64,000 nucleotides of DNA from Limnohabitans lacus (GTDB lineage: Bacteria > Pseudomonadota > Gammaproteobacteria > Burkholderiales > Burkholderiaceae_C): assembly GCF_030053395.1 (NCBI RefSeq), contig NZ_JASGBH010000011.1, positions 1-64,000 on the forward strand, written 5' to 3'. A program made the position numbers and the translations under genes. Below the pieces are notes generated by a model. It had not been told where the DNA came from, made no database searches, and worked only from the letters and a program-made list of their open reading frames with translations. This document shows positions 8,871-17,245 of this stretch, in pieces; the first letter of the stretch is position 1; the number at the start of each line of letters is the position of its first letter.

Positions 8871-9523
8871 GGTTTGTCTCGTAAAAAAAGTTGCAAGGCG
8901 GTGTCGGTCAACTCGTCCAGCGAGGCGCGTGTGGCCCGGCTGTTTTTGCGCGCAGGTTCGTACCACTGCACCGACCAGTTGAGGGCACCAAAAATCATCA
9001 AGCGCGCCAGGCCCACCGGTGCTTGCAGTTGCCCCGCGTCGTGCAGGGCTTGCAGCACCGGGATCCAGGCGGCCTCGTAGTCGTCTTTGAGTTCGGTGAT
9101 GGCTTTGCGTTGCGCGGGGGCGAGTGATCGCCACTCGTAGAGCATCACCGGAATGAAATCGCTGTCGGGGCCCAGCAGCACATCGAAGTGGTGGCGGATC
9201 AGTTGGCGCAGGCGCTCGCGGGCGCTCTGGCCGGGGCTGGCTTGCCCGCAGGCGGCCATTTGCCGCGCAATGGCTTGCTTCATGCCCTCGACCATCACGG
9301 CCAGCAAAAGGTCTTGTTTGTTGCCAAAGTGGTAGAATGGCGAGCCCGACTGCATGCCCACTTGCGTGGCGATCTCGCGGGTGCTGGTCGCGTCGTAACC
9401 TTGGCGCTTGAACAGCTGCGCCGCCGCCGAAATCAGCGCTTGGCGGCGGTTGCCGTCGTCTCGCTCGCCCTCGGTCTTTTTGGGGCGACCACGTGCGCGT
9501 TTGGGTTCGGCCAGTTCGCTCAT
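8867..9523 (-). CDS. TetR/AcrR-family transcriptional regulator (AtuR-like position)
   Basis: This is a 218-residue regulator. After a basic leader (KRARGRPKK) it has a TetR helix-turn-helix (ALISAAAQLFKRQGYD, then TSTREIATQVGMQSGSPFYHF), followed by a helical ligand-binding domain. The start at 9523 is 5 bp past the stop of the dehydrogenase gene upstream; longer upstream frames look spurious. It is encoded inside the catabolic operon and its stop overlaps the SDR start. It is probably a repressor relieved by an acyl-CoA intermediate, acting on the divergent region 10693-10813. Confidence 0.9.
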   Translation of the reverse strand: MSELAEPKRARGRPKKTEGERDDGNRRQALISAAAQLFKRQGYDATSTREIATQVGMQSGSPFYHFGNKQDLLLAVMVEGMKQAIARQMAACGQASPGQSARERLRQLIRHHFDVLLGPDSDFIPVMLYEWRSLAPAQRKAITELKDDYEAAWIPVLQALHDAGQLQAPVGLARLMIFGALNWSVQWYEPARKNSRATRASLDELTDTALQLFLRDKP

Positions 9524-9528
9524 GCGTT

Positions 9529-10692
9529 TCAGCGCCCCGCCAAACCCATGCTGCGCGAAATCACTTCTTTCATGATCTCGTTGGTGCCGCCGTAGATGCG
9601 TTGCACGCGGGCGTCGGCATAGGCGCGTGTGATGGGGTATTCCCACATGTAGCCATAGCCGCCGTGCAGTTGCACGCATTCGTCCATCACCTTGCATTGC
9701 AAATCCGAGCACCAGTACTTGGCCATGCTGGCCGTGGCGGTGTCGAGCTTGTCTTGCAGCAGCAGTTCAGAGCACTTGTCCACAAACACGCGGGCCACCT
9801 GCACCTCGGTCTGCAATTCGGCCAAGGTGTAGCGGGTGTTTTGGTAGTTGCCCACGGCTTGGCCAAACACCTTGCGGTCTTTCACGTATTGCACCGTCCA
9901 GTCGATCGCACCTTGCGCAGCGGCAATGCCGCCAATGGCGATTTGCAGGCGCTCCCAAGGCAGCTGCTCCATCAGACAAATAAAGCCCTTGCCCTGCATG
10001 GTCGTGCCGCCCAGCAGTTGGTCGGCGCTGACCTTGACGTTGTCAAAGAACAGCTCGGAGGTGTCTTGTGCTTTGAGGCCCAGTTTTTTCAAGCGCTTGC
10101 CTTTTTCAAAGCCGGGCATGCCGCGTTCAATAAGGAACAAGCTAGTGCCCTTGGCGCCTGCGGCCGGGTCGGTCTTGGCGACCAAGATCACCAAGTCGGC
10201 GTGCCAGCCGTTGGTGATGAAGGTCTTGCTGCCGTTGATCAAATACGTGCCGTCTGCTTGCAAGAGCGCCGTGGTTTTGACGCCCTGCAAGTCGGAGCCC
10301 GCCGCCGGCTCGCTCATGGCGATCGCGCCCACCATCTCGCCACTGGCCAGCTTGGACAGGTACTTTTGTTTTTGCGCTTCGGTGCCGTAATGCAGGATGT
10401 AAGGGGCGACGATTTCGCTGTGCAGGCCGTAGCCAATGCCGCTGAAACCAGCGCGTGAGAGTTCCTCCATCTGCACCACCGAATACAGCTTGTCGGCATC
10501 TGAGCCGCCATAGGCCTCGGGCAGGGTCATGCACAAAAAGCCGTTGTCACCGGCCTTGTTCCAGACGGCGCGGTCCACATAGCCTTGCTCTTCCCAAGCG
10601 TCGTGGTGGGGGGCGATTTCCTTGTCCATGAAGCGGCGAAAGCTGTCGCGGAAGGCTTCGTGGTCGGCGTTGAAAAGCGTGCGTTCGATCAT
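9529..10692 (-). CDS. Acyl-CoA dehydrogenase (first gene of catabolic operon)
   Basis: The 387-residue acyl-CoA dehydrogenase has AMSEPAAGSDLQG near residue 130 and ends with RIYGGTNEIMKEVISRSMG. The MCAD catalytic Glu in YEGT is Gly here, and WERL provides an ERL glutamate as in isovaleryl/long-chain types. The start MIERTLFNADHEAFRDSF at 10692 fits the family N-terminus; an open frame up to 10815 would run through the promoter region. It is the first gene of the leftward operon and divergent from a thiolase, so it may serve general beta-oxidation of the shortened product. Confidence 0.92.
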   Translation of the reverse strand: MIERTLFNADHEAFRDSFRRFMDKEIAPHHDAWEEQGYVDRAVWNKAGDNGFLCMTLPEAYGGSDADKLYSVVQMEELSRAGFSGIGYGLHSEIVAPYILHYGTEAQKQKYLSKLASGEMVGAIAMSEPAAGSDLQGVKTTALLQADGTYLINGSKTFITNGWHADLVILVAKTDPAAGAKGTSLFLIERGMPGFEKGKRLKKLGLKAQDTSELFFDNVKVSADQLLGGTTMQGKGFICLMEQLPWERLQIAIGGIAAAQGAIDWTVQYVKDRKVFGQAVGNYQNTRYTLAELQTEVQVARVFVDKCSELLLQDKLDTATASMAKYWCSDLQCKVMDECVQLHGGYGYMWEYPITRAYADARVQRIYGGTNEIMKEVISRSMGLAGR

Positions 10693-10728
10693 GGCTGTCA
10701 CCTGTTGGACTGAAGGGTTTGATTTATA

Positions 10729-10739
10729 CAAAGCGTTTG
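10729..10739. promoter_or_regulatory. Candidate TetR operator in divergent promoter region
   Basis: CAAAGCGTTTG is a short palindrome (CAAA-GCG-TTTG) between the divergent dehydrogenase and thiolase genes. It resembles the GAAAC/GTTTC-type sites of TetR fatty-acid regulators such as PsrA. TATACT at 10753-10758 could be the -10 for the thiolase, and TATAAA (reverse strand, 10722-10727) the -10 for the leftward operon. The palindrome lies between them, so one bound regulator could shut both. Confidence 0.4.
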
Positions 10740-10813
10740 CTTGGTAAAAGTCTATACTGATTGAAAACCCCCGCAACACAGGGCAAACCCCCTGATGACC
10801 CCCAGGAGACAGC

Positions 10814-12019
10814 ATGAGCGAAGCATTTGTTTATGACGCCATACGCACCCCGCGTGGCAAGGGCAAAAAAGACGGCAGCCTGCACGAAGTCAAACCGATC
10901 AGCCTCCTGAGCGGTGTGCTGCGCGAACTGCAAAGCCGCAACGACCTGGACACCGCTGCGGTGGACGATGTGGTCATGGGCGTGGTCTCGCCCATTGGCG
11001 AACAAGGCTCGGTCATCCCCAAAGTAGCCGCGCTGGCGGCGGGTTGGGACTGGCGCTGCTCGGGCGTGCAGCTCAACCGCTTTTGCGCCTCGGGTCTGGA
11101 GGCGGTCAACACCGCGGCCATGAAGGTGCGCAGTGGCTGGGAGGACCTGGTCGTGGCCGGTGGCCTGGAAAGCATGAGCCGCGTGCCGATTGGCTCGGAC
11201 GGCGGCGCTTGGGCACAAGACCCCGAGACCAACAGCGCCACGCTGTTTGTGCCCCAAGGCATCGGCGCCGACCTGATCGCCACCATGAGCGGTTTCAGCC
11301 GTCACGATGTGGATGCCTTTGCGGTGGAGTCACAAAAGCGTGCCACGGCCGCACGTGCGGCGGGCTACTTTGACCGCTCGGTCGTACCGGTCAAAGACAA
11401 GCTGGGCCAGGTCATCCTGGCGCAAGACGAATTCATCAAGCCGGGCACCACAGTGGAAACACTGGGCGGCCTCAAAGCCTCGTTTGAGCAACTGGGCGCC
11501 ATGGGCTTTGACGCGGTGGCCTTGCAGCGTTACCCGCAGGTCGAGCGCATCCACCATGTGCACCACGCGGGCAACTCGTCCGGCATTGTGGACGGTGCGG
11601 CGGCGGTGCTCATCGGTTCGGAAGCCGCAGGTAAAACACACGGCCTCACACCTCGCGCCCGCATCGTGTCGGTGGCCTTGTCGGGGGCTGACCCGACCAT
11701 CATGCTGACAGGCCCCATGCCCGCCGCGCGCAAGGCGCTGGCCAAGGCGGGTCTGACGATTGACCAGATCGATTTGTTCGAAGTGAACGAAGCCTTTGCC
11801 GCTGTGCCCATGAAGTTCATGCAAGAGATGGGTGTGCCGCACGACAAAGTGAACGTGAACGGTGGCGCGATCGCCATGGGCCACCCGCTTGGGGCTACGG
11901 GCGCGATGATTTTGGGCATCTTGATTGACGAGCTGCACCGCCGCAAGCTGCGCTACGGCTTGGCCACTTTGTGTGTGGGCGGCGGCATGGGCATTGCCAC
12001 CATCGTTGAACGCGTTTGA
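10814..12019 (+). CDS. Acetyl-CoA C-acyltransferase (thiolase)
   Basis: The 401-residue thiolase has nucleophilic Cys91 in [12 protein letters not shown], the C-terminal [15 protein letters not shown] (catalytic His) and LCVGGGMG (second Cys). It cleaves 3-ketoacyl-CoA with CoA to give acetyl-CoA and a shortened acyl-CoA. GGAGACAGC precedes the start. The next gene begins 16 bp downstream and encodes the hydratase/dehydrogenase, so the pair forms a complete beta-oxidation module transcribed away from the carboxylase operon. FadA- or FadI-type thiolase is the closest description. Confidence 0.93.
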   Translation: MSEAFVYDAIRTPRGKGKKDGSLHEVKPISLLSGVLRELQSRNDLDTAAVDDVVMGVVSPIGEQGSVIPKVAALAAGWDWRCSGVQLNRFCASGLEAVNTAAMKVRSGWEDLVVAGGLESMSRVPIGSDGGAWAQDPETNSATLFVPQGIGADLIATMSGFSRHDVDAFAVESQKRATAARAAGYFDRSVVPVKDKLGQVILAQDEFIKPGTTVETLGGLKASFEQLGAMGFDAVALQRYPQVERIHHVHHAGNSSGIVDGAAAVLIGSEAAGKTHGLTPRARIVSVALSGADPTIMLTGPMPAARKALAKAGLTIDQIDLFEVNEAFAAVPMKFMQEMGVPHDKVNVNGGAIAMGHPLGATGAMILGILIDELHRRKLRYGLATLCVGGGMGIATIVERV

Positions 12020-12035
12020 CCGGGGAGACAGCACC

Positions 12036-14195
12036 ATGATTTTGAAAACACTGCGCTACGAACTGGCCGACGGCATCGCCACCATCACCTTTGACGAGCA
12101 GGGCTCGCCGGTCAACACCATGTGCCTGCAATGGCAGGCTGATCTGGCCCAGGCGGCCGAGCAAGTGGCCAAAGACAAGGCGGCATTGAAAGGCGTCATC
12201 CTGGCCTCTGCCAAGTCGACCTTTTTTGCGGGGGCCGACCTCAAGGGCGTGATGCGCTCCCAAGCCTCAGACGGCCCGCGTGTCTTTGCCGACATCGAAG
12301 GCATCAAGAAGGCTTTCCGCACCATTGAAACCTTGGGCGTGCCCGTGGTCAGCTGCCTCAATGGCTCGGCCCTGGGCGGCGGCTGGGAAGTGGCCTTGAT
12401 CGGCCACCACCGCATCGCCACCGCCAACCCCAAAACGCAGTTTGGTTTGCCCGAAGTCACGCTGGGTTTGATCCCTGGCGGTGGTGGCATCACCAAAATG
12501 ACGCGCCAGTTGGGTTTGCTGGCCGCGCAGCCCTATGTGCTGGAGAGCAAACTCTTTGGCCCCGAAGAGGCACAAGAGTTGGGCCTGGTGCACGAGATCG
12601 TGGCCAGTGACGACGAGTTGCGCCCCCGCGCTTTGGCGCACATTGCTGCAAGCCAAGGCCAGCCCGAAGCGGCCCAACACCTGTGGGACCGCAAGGACTA
12701 CAAAATGCCCGGCGGCACGCCCAGCAACCCCAAGATCGCGGGCATGCTGAGTGTGGCCCCGGCCGTGCTCAAGCAAAAAACACGCGGCCTTTATCCAGCA
12801 CCCGAAGCGGCGCTGGCCGCCATGGTCGAAGGCGCGATGGTGGACTTTGACACCGCCATGCGCATCGAAAGCCGTTACCTCGCAGGTCTGATGACCAGCC
12901 AGGTGGCGCGCAACATGATCAACACCTTCTTCTTCAACATGAACAGCATCAAGGGTGGCCAAAGCCGCCCCAAAGCTGCACCGCGCTACAAGCCCCAAAA
13001 AGTGGGCATCTTGGGCGCGGGCATGATGGGCTCGGGCATTGCGTATTCACAAGCCAGCCGGGGCATCGCCACGGTGCTCAAAGACGTGAGCTTGGAAGCC
13101 GCTGAAAAAGGCAAGGCCTACAGCCACAAGCTCACGCAAAAACGCGTGGACAAAGGCCGCATGGCGGCGGACAAACAAGCGGCTTTGTTGTCACTCATCC
13201 AGCCCACCGCCAGCGCCGCAGACCTCAAGGGCTGCGACCTGATCATCGAGGCCGTGTTTGAAAACCGCGAACTCAAAGCCCGTGTCACGCAAGAGGCCGA
13301 GCCCATGCTCGCCGAAGGTGGTTTCTTTGCCAGCAACACCTCCACCTTGCCCATCAGCGGCCTGGCCACGGCCAGCGCCAACGCGAATAAATTTGTCGGC
13401 ATCCACTTCTTCAGCCCGGTGGACAAGATGCAGCTGGTGGAGATCATTCGCGGTGCACAGACCGACGACGAAACCATCGCCCGTGCCTACGACTACGTGC
13501 AGGCGCTGGGCAAGCTGCCGATTGTGGTGAACGACTCGCGCGGCTTTTACACCAGCCGCACCTTTGGCACCTTTGTGATGGAAGGCGCGGCCATGCTGGG
13601 CGAGGGCATCCCCGCCCCCGTGATCGAAAACCTGGCCATGCAAGTGGGCATGCCCGTGGGCCCGCTGGCCGTGCTGGACGAAACGGCGCTGTCGTTGTCG
13701 GTGCATGTGCTGGACCAAACCCGCGAAGACTTCGCCAAAGAAGGCAAAACCCACACCGCCACACCCGGCGAGTTGCTGGTCGAGCGCATGGTCAAAGAGC
13801 TCAAGCGCCCCGGCCGCGCCGCAGGCGGTGGTTTTTACGACTACCCCGCAGGGCAGAAAAAAGTGCTGTGGCCCGAACTCAAAACCCGCTTTGAAAAAGC
13901 GGATGTGGCCTACAACCCGCAAGACATCAAAGACCGTCTGCTGTACCGCCAAGCCGTGGAGACCGCCCGCTGCCTGCAAGAGGGCGTGCTGACTTCGGTG
14001 CACGACGGCAACATCGGCTCCATCTTCGGCATTGGCTTTCCGGCCTGGACGGGTGGGGCGCTGCAGTTCATCTACGGCCAAGGGGTGGATGCGTTTGCCA
14101 AGCGGTGTGCTGAATTGGCGGCGTTGTATGGGGCGGGTTTTGCGTTGACAGCCGATGTGCTTGCCAGCTTGAAGCAGCACCAACCGGTGTATTGA
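12036..14195 (+). CDS. Bifunctional enoyl-CoA hydratase / 3-hydroxyacyl-CoA dehydrogenase (FadB/FadJ-like)
   Basis: The 719-residue trifunctional-type alpha subunit has an N-terminal crotonase domain (KSTFFAGADLKG, then NGSALGGGWEVALIGHHRIA) up to about residue 200. Next come a 3-hydroxyacyl-CoA dehydrogenase NAD domain starting near residue 325 (KVGILGAGMMGSGIAY), FASNTSTLPIS and the catalytic-His region GIHFFSPVDKMQLVEII, and then the C-terminal helical domain. The ATG at 12036 is preceded by GGGGAGA and gives a normal family N-terminus; the frame open from 11925 overlaps the thiolase gene and is not used. It works with the thiolase just upstream. Confidence 0.93.
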   Translation: MILKTLRYELADGIATITFDEQGSPVNTMCLQWQADLAQAAEQVAKDKAALKGVILASAKSTFFAGADLKGVMRSQASDGPRVFADIEGIKKAFRTIETLGVPVVSCLNGSALGGGWEVALIGHHRIATANPKTQFGLPEVTLGLIPGGGGITKMTRQLGLLAAQPYVLESKLFGPEEAQELGLVHEIVASDDELRPRALAHIAASQGQPEAAQHLWDRKDYKMPGGTPSNPKIAGMLSVAPAVLKQKTRGLYPAPEAALAAMVEGAMVDFDTAMRIESRYLAGLMTSQVARNMINTFFFNMNSIKGGQSRPKAAPRYKPQKVGILGAGMMGSGIAYSQASRGIATVLKDVSLEAAEKGKAYSHKLTQKRVDKGRMAADKQAALLSLIQPTASAADLKGCDLIIEAVFENRELKARVTQEAEPMLAEGGFFASNTSTLPISGLATASANANKFVGIHFFSPVDKMQLVEIIRGAQTDDETIARAYDYVQALGKLPIVVNDSRGFYTSRTFGTFVMEGAAMLGEGIPAPVIENLAMQVGMPVGPLAVLDETALSLSVHVLDQTREDFAKEGKTHTATPGELLVERMVKELKRPGRAAGGGFYDYPAGQKKVLWPELKTRFEKADVAYNPQDIKDRLLYRQAVETARCLQEGVLTSVHDGNIGSIFGIGFPAWTGGALQFIYGQGVDAFAKRCAELAALYGAGFALTADVLASLKQHQPVY

Positions 14196-14203
14196 AACCC
14201 TCC

Positions 14204-14230
14204 GAGCGCAGTGCCAGCGCTGCGCTCAGC
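14204..14230. terminator. Candidate bidirectional terminator hairpin
   Basis: GAGCGCAG (14204-14211) pairs with CTGCGCTC (14220-14227) around an 8-base loop, and a TTTT run follows at 14231-14234. It sits between two convergent genes and overlaps the end of the MarR-like gene. The T-run is short, so efficiency is uncertain. Confidence 0.5.
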
Positions 14231-14588
14231 TTTTCAAAGCCAGTGCCATCGCATCGCTCATGCGTTCGAAATGGGCGATGGTCAAAGGGGTGGCCGCCAG
14301 GTATTTGGTGCGGTGGTCCGAAGGGTGCTGCTCGAACCTGAGCAAGCCCCAATCGCGCAAGCGCTTGAGCCGTTTGTGCAAGGTGGCTGGTGAGCCCTGG
14401 TGTTGCAGTGCCAGTGCCTCGCTCACGGTGTAGGGGCGGGCTTCAAAGTGGCGCAGCGCCACGTCTTCCAGCAAATGCATCTCGGGCGGGGTCAGGTCTT
14501 TGCCGTTGGGGCTGATTTGCACACCTTGCACCAACTTCAAAAATCGGATGTACAACTGCGCGCCAGAGACGGTATCCATCGAGGTCAT
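14226..14588 (-). CDS. MarR-like winged-helix transcriptional regulator
   Basis: This 120-residue protein has a winged-helix layout: LTPPEMHLLEDVALRHF, then TVSEALALQHQGSPATLHKR as the likely recognition helix, then RLRDWGLLRFEQHPSDHRTKYL as the wing. Only one DNA-binding domain is visible, with little room for a ligand domain. It is translationally coupled (ATGA) to the XRE-type gene upstream, an uncommon pairing of two regulators. Targets are not evident. Confidence 0.75.
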   Translation of the reverse strand: MTSMDTVSGAQLYIRFLKLVQGVQISPNGKDLTPPEMHLLEDVALRHFEARPYTVSEALALQHQGSPATLHKRLKRLRDWGLLRFEQHPSDHRTKYLAATPLTIAHFERMSDAMALALKS

Positions 14589-14866
14589 TTTTTACGACCT
14601 GTAAGGGGTGGTGTGCGTTCAGCCAGCAAATCGGCCACACTCACATTGAGGTAGTTGGCCAATTTGAGCAAGGTGTCGAGGCTGGGATTGGTCTTGGCCC
14701 TTTCGATCTTGCTCATCATGGTCCGATCGATGCCTGCGGCCCATGCGCATCTTTCTTGCGACAGTGGTTTTTCAGGCGGGGGGACCTTCAATGCACGGTA
14801 ATGGCGGACGTTGTCCGCAAGCGCGTCGCGGAGTTGTTGGGGGGTGGTGTTTCGAACTGCAAACAT
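14585..14866 (-). CDS. XRE-family helix-turn-helix protein
   Basis: A small Cro/CI-type DNA-binding protein, with LSQERCAWAAGIDRTMMSKIERAKTN-like helices (key residues Q, A, S, R in the HTH) and SLDTLLKLANYLNVSVADLL. The ATG at 14866 gives 93 residues; a GTG at 14932 would add 22 residues with no family character. It lacks an obvious toxin partner, so a HipB-like antitoxin role is not supported. Upstream DNA has nested inverted repeats that may be its operator. Confidence 0.75.
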   Translation of the reverse strand: MFAVRNTTPQQLRDALADNVRHYRALKVPPPEKPLSQERCAWAAGIDRTMMSKIERAKTNPSLDTLLKLANYLNVSVADLLAERTPPLTGRKK

Positions 14867-14974
14867 GGTTTGAGTGTTCTTTTTAGTGGCTTCAAAAGCT
14901 ACAGTCCATTCATCAACGGGTATAGAAGCCACGGCTTTTGATCTGTTTCTTGTGGTTCACCTTCCTTAAGAATT

Positions 14975-14997
14975 ACTTGTCGTGAACAAGTGTGTTC
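14975..14997. promoter_or_regulatory. Nested inverted repeats upstream of XRE gene
   Basis: ACTTGT-N5-ACAAGT (14975-14991) overlaps GAACA-N4-TGTTC (14984-14997). Both are perfect dyads lying between the XRE/MarR operon and the small membrane-protein gene on the other strand, suitable as an operator for one of the two regulators. The rest of 14867-15134 shows no gene. Confidence 0.4.
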
Positions 14998-15134
14998 TGT
15001 CGTACGGTGATCGGTGAAGCTTCATTGAAAAATCCAACGCATCCCGAGAAACACGGGAGGTCATTTGACCGATGCGCGATCACCGGCATGCCATGGGGCA
15101 TGTGAGCGATGAGCCATCTGACCTGGAGATGGCG

Positions 15135-15491
15135 ATGAAACAACTTTGGATCGGCGCTTTGTGCGGTGCCATCGGCAGCTGTCAGGCCTATGACGGTTTG
15201 AGCAGTGAACTCAGCCATGCGGCAGGCGGCGCCTTGTTGGCAGGCGCCGTCACGAATTACGTCAGCGACTCCGAAAACCGTGCGTGGATCGGTTTTGCCC
15301 TCAGCACGGCAGGCATTGTGATTTCAGAAGCACACCAGATGTCCAAGGGGGCCAAGCACTCCAGCTCGATGCTCGACATCGCCTCGCACGCCGCCGGTGC
15401 GGCGCTGGGGGCATGGTGGACCGACAAATATTATTTGACGCCCATCATCGGCCGCCACTCTGTGGGGCTGGTGGTGTGGCATCCTTTTTGA
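15135..15491 (+). CDS. Small exported or membrane protein of unknown function (faint YfiM resemblance)
   Basis: A 118-residue protein with an N-terminal hydrophobic segment (MKQLWIGALCGAIGSCQAYD) that looks like a signal peptide with a possible lipobox-like Cys, followed by two Gly/Ala-rich segments (SHAAGGALLAGAVTNYV and [11 protein letters not shown]). The alternation of small residues with HxxxG and the closing AGAALG recall the YfiM/DUF2279 lipoproteins, but only faintly. GGAG at 15125-15128 favours the ATG at 15135. It is divergent from the regulator pair. No function is assigned. Confidence 0.55.
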   Translation: MKQLWIGALCGAIGSCQAYDGLSSELSHAAGGALLAGAVTNYVSDSENRAWIGFALSTAGIVISEAHQMSKGAKHSSSMLDIASHAAGAALGAWWTDKYYLTPIIGRHSVGLVVWHPF

Positions 15492-15528
15492 TGAAACGCT
15501 TGCAAACGGCACCCATGAAAGACCGATA

Positions 15529-16497
15529 TCAACCTCGCACCGGCTTGACCCGCACCCCAGCGATGACGCCCACCACCAGCAAGGCCATACCTGCCAGCGT
15601 CAGCGGTTCGGGCCAGTGGCCGCGCAGCGCAAAGGCGTAGGCCAGTGCCGCCAAAGTCTCGAACACGATGAGCTGCCCGGCCAAGGCCGTGGGCAGGCGC
15701 TGGCTGGCGGCGTTCCAGCACAGGGTGCCCAGCCAGGAGGCGAACAAACCGATGGCCAACATCAAGCCCACAAACGCCAGGGGCTGTGGGCCCAGCGGCA
15801 TGGGGAACGCCGAGCCGCTTTGCGCTTGCCAAAGCCAAAACACCCCATAACCCAGCAATGACAAAGGCAAAGTGGCCAGGCCTTGTGCGGTGGCCCACAC
15901 GCGCGGGTTGCGGTCGGGGTGGCTGCGCAGCCAGTCGGCGTTTTTGAGCGGGTACCAGGTCCAACAAGCCACCGCGCCCAAAGCCAACAACGCGCCGACG
16001 ATGTAGCGCTGCTTGTCGGCTTGCGGGTTTTGCACCAGGGCTTGCCACTCCACATGGTTCACGCAGGCGATGCCCAGCAAGATGAGCCCCAGCGCCGGCG
16101 TCAGTTGCCGCCATGGCAAACGCCCGTCGCGCTGCTGGTGGAGCACATTGGCCGAGACCGCGATCACCACTGGCAGTGTGCCGATGATCATGGTGGGCAA
16201 GGCCCCGCCTGCGCGCTGGATGGCGCTGGCCAAAAACAGGTAATACAGCACATTGCCGATGGCAGCCAGCCGCAAGGCGGCCAACCAGTCTGCACGCGTC
16301 AAGCGGCGCAGCTCAGCGCGGTCAAACCAGGCCAGGGGCAGGGCGATCACGCCAAAGGCCAGATAACGCCCAAAGGTGTGCAGGGCCGCAGGGTACTCGG
16401 GCAGCATCAGTGGGCCGACAAACACCAGGCCCCACATCAAGCCCGCAGCCAAGGCAAACAAAATGCCACTGAGCATGGCGGGTGAACGGTCGCGCAT
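15529..16497 (-). CDS. EamA/DMT-superfamily inner-membrane transporter
   Basis: A 322-residue protein with about ten hydrophobic segments arranged as two similar halves, typical of drug/metabolite transporters. The first half begins LFALAAGLMWGLVFVGPL and the second contains LASWLGTLCWNAASQRLPTALAGQLIVFETLAALAYA-type segments (two consecutive helices). The C-terminus ends in a basic tail. Substrate is unknown. It is followed within 20 bp upstream by another membrane protein gene on the same strand, so the two probably share a transcript. Confidence 0.85.
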   Translation of the reverse strand: MRDRSPAMLSGILFALAAGLMWGLVFVGPLMLPEYPAALHTFGRYLAFGVIALPLAWFDRAELRRLTRADWLAALRLAAIGNVLYYLFLASAIQRAGGALPTMIIGTLPVVIAVSANVLHQQRDGRLPWRQLTPALGLILLGIACVNHVEWQALVQNPQADKQRYIVGALLALGAVACWTWYPLKNADWLRSHPDRNPRVWATAQGLATLPLSLLGYGVFWLWQAQSGSAFPMPLGPQPLAFVGLMLAIGLFASWLGTLCWNAASQRLPTALAGQLIVFETLAALAYAFALRGHWPEPLTLAGMALLVVGVIAGVRVKPVRG

Positions 16498-16512
16498 GGC
16501 GGGCGGGCGTTG

Positions 16513-17151
16513 TCAGGTGCGCCAGGCGGGCAGCCGCCAGTTGCGCCAGACAGCCAACACGCGCAAACCCACCGTCACGGCCAAGCAGGCCAGCAGGGCC
16601 AGCCAGCCGGGTGCATCGATCTGCCACAAGCCCACATAGACCCAGCCGCCTGCAAAGGCGCAGACGGCATAAGGGCGGTGGTCCTTGAAGGCGGTGGGGA
16701 TCTCGTTGCACACCATGTCGCGCAACACACCGCCAAACACCCCGGTGATCAGACCCATGAGCACGGCCACCACAGCGGGCATGAGCGCTTGCAGCGCATG
16801 GTGTACACCGGTGGCGGTGAACAGACCCAAGCCCAGCGCATCGGGCCAGAGGATGGCTTTTTCGGTCACTTCAAAATGGCGCTGGCGCATGAACAGCATG
16901 GCCAGCACGCACAGGGCCATCACGCCCCACAGCACTTCGACGTGTTGCACCCAAAAGAAGGGCCGCTGGTCCAGCAGCAAGTCGCGCAAAGTGCCGCCGC
17001 CAAAGGCCGCTAAAAAAGCCACCACGCACACACCGACCGCGTCCAGCTGTTTGCGTGCAGCCTCCATCAGACCCGACAGCGCAAAGGCCGCGGTGGCGGC
17101 CAGCTCCACCAGCAAGATCAGGGTCGCGCCCCAAGGTTGAATTCCGTCCAT
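16513..17151 (-). CDS. YicG/UPF0126 (TRIC-type) membrane protein
   Basis: A 212-residue inner-membrane protein with two repeats of three helices. Each repeat has the family glycine motif: AFGGGTLRDLLLDQRPFFW in the first and GVFGGVLRDMVCNEIPTAF in the second. Bacterial homologues related to trimeric intracellular cation channels have this double GGxxRD pattern; ion or amino-acid permeation has been proposed. The length is normal for the family. It is divergent from the metal-efflux genes. Confidence 0.9.
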   Translation of the reverse strand: MDGIQPWGATLILLVELAATAAFALSGLMEAARKQLDAVGVCVVAFLAAFGGGTLRDLLLDQRPFFWVQHVEVLWGVMALCVLAMLFMRQRHFEVTEKAILWPDALGLGLFTATGVHHALQALMPAVVAVLMGLITGVFGGVLRDMVCNEIPTAFKDHRPYAVCAFAGGWVYVGLWQIDAPGWLALLACLAVTVGLRVLAVWRNWRLPAWRT

Positions 17152-17245
17152 CAGGCCATTATCCGTGAGCCCTCTGCCTTTCGGTGTGGTGGCGCCGCGC
17201 TCCAGGTGTATGGCGCCCAGCGTTTTCGCAAATTACAATGAAACC

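Noticed and set aside
1215-10692. Reading the operon as a standard leucine (liu) operon
   Set aside because: Gene order and lack of an HMG-CoA lyase fit atu better; not excluded.
14585-14588. Toxin-antitoxin system for the XRE/MarR pair
   Set aside because: The second protein looks like a winged-helix regulator, not a toxin.
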